Assembly: GCA_964458575.1 (NCBI GenBank)
Contig: CAYWMD010000009.1
Location: forward strand, 1-64,000
Origin: CAYWMD01 sp964458575
GTDB taxonomy: Bacteria > Verrucomicrobiota > Verrucomicrobiia > Limisphaerales > JADLHS01
DNA: 64,000 bases
Reading direction: 5' to 3'
Each line of letters starts with the position of its first letter. Positions within the stretch are counted from its first letter, which is position 1. Shown piece by piece: positions 61,319 through 64,000 of this stretch. Under the pieces are notes generated by a model. That model did no database searches. It saw only the letters and a program-made list of their open reading frames with translations, and had not been told where the DNA came from. The position numbers were made by a program, and so were the translations under genes.

Positions 61319-63823
61319 ATGAATGCCGCGAAAACGAGCAGCGGAGAAAAGGAGAAAAGTCGAATCCAGCTTCGGAAGTCGCCCTCGCCTTTGCTCCCTT
61401 TCCCCCTTGCCTCTCTGCACGTCAGGGGTCTGGCCGTAATCGCCTCGCTGGCAGTTGCCACCGCCGCCGCTGCGTCGCTCCAAACCGGACGCCCGTCCGA
61501 AACATCGCCGCAGGAATTCGAGAATTCAGTCCGAATCAAAATGATTCGGATTCCCGCCGGGGACTTTCTTATGGGCAGCGAGGCGCCCACCGACCCGGCC
61601 GTGCTGAGACAGTCGCCCGTGTTACCGCGCGGCGATTACGACGAAAAGCCGGTTCATGCCGTGCGCATCACATACGACTTTTACATGTCGGAAACGGAAA
61701 TCACCGCGAAGCAGTACGCGGACTTTCGCCAGGACTATGAAGACCTCGGACCGGCGAGTCCCTCCGCCTGCGGGATGAGTTGGGACGACGCGGTGGCGTT
61801 TTGCGATTGGTTGAGCCGCAAGGAGGGCAAACCCTACCGGCTGCCGACCGAGGCCGAGTGGGAATACGCCTGCCGCGCCGGCACGACCGGACATTTTTCT
61901 TCGGGCGATCACCCCCCGGCCAGCGGCGAGCCGAACGCTTGGGGATTGAAAAACATGCACACTGACGCGGCGGAGTGGGTGCTCGATTGGCACGACCTGT
62001 ATCCGGACGAACCGGAAACCGATCCGGTCGGGCCGGCCTCAGGCTACGCCAGAGTTGTTCGCGGCGGCGGGTTGTGCGGACCTTACCTTGGCAGTTCCGA
62101 CAAGTATCCCAACGATGGAAGATTGCCCTACTACCGGCGGTCGGCCAATCGCGCGGCCATCGCGCCCGCCTGGAGGGGCGTGCATTACATCGGCTTCCGC
62201 GTCGTCCTGGCGCCGCTGCCGAAAACGCCCCCGCGCGAAACCAGCCGAAGTCTGCACGAGCAGTTCGTCAAACAAACCAACCCGCGCGTTCAACTCGGCC
62301 CGGACCCGGCGAAGCCGTGGTTTCGCCAGCGCGACGTGCTGCCCATTCCGCCCGCCAACATAAGCGAGGAAGCCATCCGCGCTGCGGGCTTGCCGCCGGG
62401 CTTGCTCGGGTTCAATCACAATCCGGCGCTTACGGCTTGTCCGAACGGCGATTTGCTGGTCCTGTTTTTCAGCGCCCCCGTGCCGCATATCGAAGACCTG
62501 GCGAGCGTGAGCATCAGCGGAGCGCGGTTGCGATTCGGCAGCGACCGATGGGACATGCCCGGCGTGTTCTTCGACCTGATTGACATTAAGGACATCGCCC
62601 CGACGCTCTGGACCGAGGGCCGGACGCTCTATTTCTTCGACGGCGGCACCGGGATGCACGACGTGCCGTTCCGCTGGCGCACCTCGGAGGACAACGGCGC
62701 GACGTGGGGGCCGGTGCATCTCCCGCTGATCTTCGGTCCGCGCGGCGGCTCGTTTCCGCAACCCATCTCGCGCGGCTTCCACGGAACGGATGGAACACTC
62801 TACATGCCGTGCGACGGCCTGGGCGGTGAATCGCTGTTGTGGGCCAGCCGCGACAACGGCCTGACGTGGTTCGACACTGCCGGGCGCACAGGCGGACGGC
62901 ACTCGGTGGTGGTCGTGCTCAACGATGGAAGTTTTTTGGCCATGGGCGGCAAGGCCTCGAACATCGAGGGCTTCATGCCGCAATCCATCTCCCGCGACGG
63001 CGGCAAGACTTGGGCGGTCAGCAAGACTGGATTCCCCGCCGTGGGCAAAAACCAGCAACGTCCCGCGTTCATCCGCCTGGCCAGCGGACGGCTTTTCTTT
63101 GCCGCCGATTGGCAGAACGCCGAGGGCCAATCGCCGCCCGGCATCACCAATGTCGGTTCGTATGTCGCCCTGTCCGACGACGAAGGCAAGACCTGGCATC
63201 AGAAACCACTGCCCGGGGTGTTGCCGAATTTCCGCTGGCTCTTTCGCGACCGGCCTGACTGGGGACCGGTCAGCCCGCTCAAGGATGGCACGCTGGGCTA
63301 CGCCATCGCGGCGCAATCACCCAACGGCCTCATTCATCTCGTCACCTCGGCCAATCATCCACCGCAGCATTTCGAGATGAACGAGGTGTGGATTGTCTCT
63401 GACTCGCGCGAGCCAACGCGCGTGACGGCGGGTGGCGGCGAACTGTGGACTGACAGCGAGAGTTACGCGGACGGCAAACCCAAGGCAACTTGGAGTGGTC
63501 GCCGGGACAGCAGCGGGCGCTATGTGCTCAACGGCAGGGAAACGCATTACGATCCGGCCGGCCGCAAGGAATACGAGGCCACTTGGAACGACGGCGTGAA
63601 GTCCGGCGCGGAAACGCATTGGGACACTGCGGGGCGAAAAGTCTGGGAATGGCAGCATCAACCGGACGGTGGAAGCGTGTGGGCGCATTACTGGCCGGAC
63701 GGCGGCAAAAAACAGGAATCCCGCTGGCGCGCAGGCCGCTGCGAGGGCGAAGCGACGCTCTGGGACAGGGACGGCAAAGTGACGGCGCGTCACCGATTCA
63801 AGGACGGGGAGATGATTGATTGA
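61319..63823 (+). CDS. FGE-domain - BNR propeller - MORN repeat fusion protein
   Basis: 834 residues in three parts. After a signal region (VRGLAVIASLAVATAAAASL), residues about 70-310 are a formylglycine-generating-enzyme (SUMF1) type domain: MIRIPAGDFLMGS, LPTEAEWEYACRAG and GFRVVLAP. Residues about 330-690 are a sialidase-like propeller with Asp boxes TSEDNGATW, SRDGGKTW and LSDDEGKTWH. The last 120 residues contain MORN-type repeats (ETHYDPAGRKEYEATW, ETHWDTAGRKVWEW). FGE-type domains in such fusions are often non-catalytic. It starts 35 bases after the preceding BNR gene. Confidence 0.72.
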   Translation: MNAAKTSSGEKEKSRIQLRKSPSPLLPFPLASLHVRGLAVIASLAVATAAAASLQTGRPSETSPQEFENSVRIKMIRIPAGDFLMGSEAPTDPAVLRQSPVLPRGDYDEKPVHAVRITYDFYMSETEITAKQYADFRQDYEDLGPASPSACGMSWDDAVAFCDWLSRKEGKPYRLPTEAEWEYACRAGTTGHFSSGDHPPASGEPNAWGLKNMHTDAAEWVLDWHDLYPDEPETDPVGPASGYARVVRGGGLCGPYLGSSDKYPNDGRLPYYRRSANRAAIAPAWRGVHYIGFRVVLAPLPKTPPRETSRSLHEQFVKQTNPRVQLGPDPAKPWFRQRDVLPIPPANISEEAIRAAGLPPGLLGFNHNPALTACPNGDLLVLFFSAPVPHIEDLASVSISGARLRFGSDRWDMPGVFFDLIDIKDIAPTLWTEGRTLYFFDGGTGMHDVPFRWRTSEDNGATWGPVHLPLIFGPRGGSFPQPISRGFHGTDGTLYMPCDGLGGESLLWASRDNGLTWFDTAGRTGGRHSVVVVLNDGSFLAMGGKASNIEGFMPQSISRDGGKTWAVSKTGFPAVGKNQQRPAFIRLASGRLFFAADWQNAEGQSPPGITNVGSYVALSDDEGKTWHQKPLPGVLPNFRWLFRDRPDWGPVSPLKDGTLGYAIAAQSPNGLIHLVTSANHPPQHFEMNEVWIVSDSREPTRVTAGGGELWTDSESYADGKPKATWSGRRDSSGRYVLNGRETHYDPAGRKEYEATWNDGVKSGAETHWDTAGRKVWEWQHQPDGGSVWAHYWPDGGKKQESRWRAGRCEGEATLWDRDGKVTARHRFKDGEMID

Positions 63824-63825
63824 AA

Positions 63826-64000
63826 ATGGAGGTGCGAATTTCTATCTGGCCAGCCGGGCATGTAGCGCAGGTTTCCAAACCTGCGTTGCTGGAATCGCTG
63901 GTTCTCGGAGCGGCGGTTTCGTTCTGGTTTTCGATGGCGACATTGCCAGCCGCCGAACCGCCCGTGCGTTACGTGGGCGAGCCACCGCCGGACCTTGCGC
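63826..64000 (+). CDS. 5' part of a secreted protein (runs off the window)
   Basis: Open from ATG 63826 to the window end, 58 codons. A hydrophobic segment VLGAAVSFWFSMATLPAAE near residues 27-45 is a likely signal peptide. Too little is present to assign a family. A short palindrome (63867-63884) lies inside the region encoding the N-terminus, so the real start may be further downstream, after it. Confidence 0.45.
   Translation, partial: MEVRISIWPAGHVAQVSKPALLESLVLGAAVSFWFSMATLPAAEPPVRYVGEPPPDLA
63867..63884. repeat. GCAGGTTT/AAACCTGC palindrome of a dispersed repeat family
   Basis: GCAGGTTTCCAAACCTGC with two arms of eight bases around CC. The phrase TAGCGCAGGTTTCCAAACC is, from memory, a frequent dispersed palindrome in Pedosphaera-like verrucomicrobial genomes. 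In frame it codes AQVSKPA. Confidence 0.5.

Overview
The window is high-GC bacterial DNA, most likely from a Verrucomicrobiota (Pedosphaera/Limisphaerales-like) organism. The evidence is a prepilin-type protein with an H-X9-DG C-terminus, tandem PEP-CTERM proteins, several sulfatases and sialidase-like proteins, an FGE-domain fusion, and short palindromic repeats of a kind I associate with these genomes. This assignment is inference from gene content, not from a marker gene. Three blocks can be told apart.

Block 1 (1-11.3 kb) is anaerobic respiration and molybdenum cofactor. It starts with the 3' end of a NarH/NxrB-like iron-sulfur subunit, then a TorD/NarJ-type chaperone, an unknown HEXXH/CxxC protein, a MOSC protein, MobA and a radical SAM protein. 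A gene-poor stretch with a decayed remnant follows, then a DUF2249 protein, a Crp/Fnr regulator, a methyltransferase, a TauE/SafE transporter, and a compact moaD / moaE-moeA fusion / moaC / mogA / moaA run. Two identical FNR/DNR-type boxes, each followed at the same spacing by a TAG(G/C)AT -10 element, lie upstream of the DUF2249-regulator pair and of the transporter-moa run.

Block 2 (about 11.3-36.95 kb) looks like an integrated mobilizable element loaded with defence-type genes. Transfer genes: VirD4/TraG-like coupling protein, a small membrane protein, a ParA/TraL-like ATPase, a TraK-like protein, a MobF relaxase-helicase and a tyrosine recombinase. The recombinase abuts a 3' half of a tRNA-Arg(ACG) gene, a probable att site. 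No type IV secretion channel genes are visible. Cargo: (a) a minus-strand operon with a sigma-like regulator, a small protein, a Cas4/RecB-type nuclease with four Fe-S cysteines, a long prokaryotic Argonaute with a complete DEDD tetrad, a coiled-coil protein and a HEXXH metallopeptidase; (b) a divergent operon with a multi-ubiquitin-like protein, an E2-fold protein and a JAMM-E1 fusion; (c) a Hen1 - nuclease/TPR - Pnkp RNA-repair cassette; (d) RadC. A striking inverted-repeat locus sits at the radC start.

Block 3 (37.3-64 kb) is chromosomal carbohydrate and acid-sugar catabolism plus secreted proteins: a prepilin-like protein with a DapA-family lyase, a large secreted protein, a LysR regulator, a minus-strand run (sodium symporter, iron alcohol dehydrogenase, DapA-family lyase, PdxA-family dehydrogenase, four-carbon acid sugar kinase), sialidase-like proteins, a YhcH protein, a Tat-exported amidohydrolase, two sulfatases, an SDR and an enolase-superfamily enzyme, two PEP-CTERM proteins and an FGE-sialidase-MORN fusion.

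The most interesting content is the Argonaute operon, divergent from the ubiquitin-like operon, with an RNA-repair cassette on the same element. No rRNA, complete tRNA or CRISPR array was seen.
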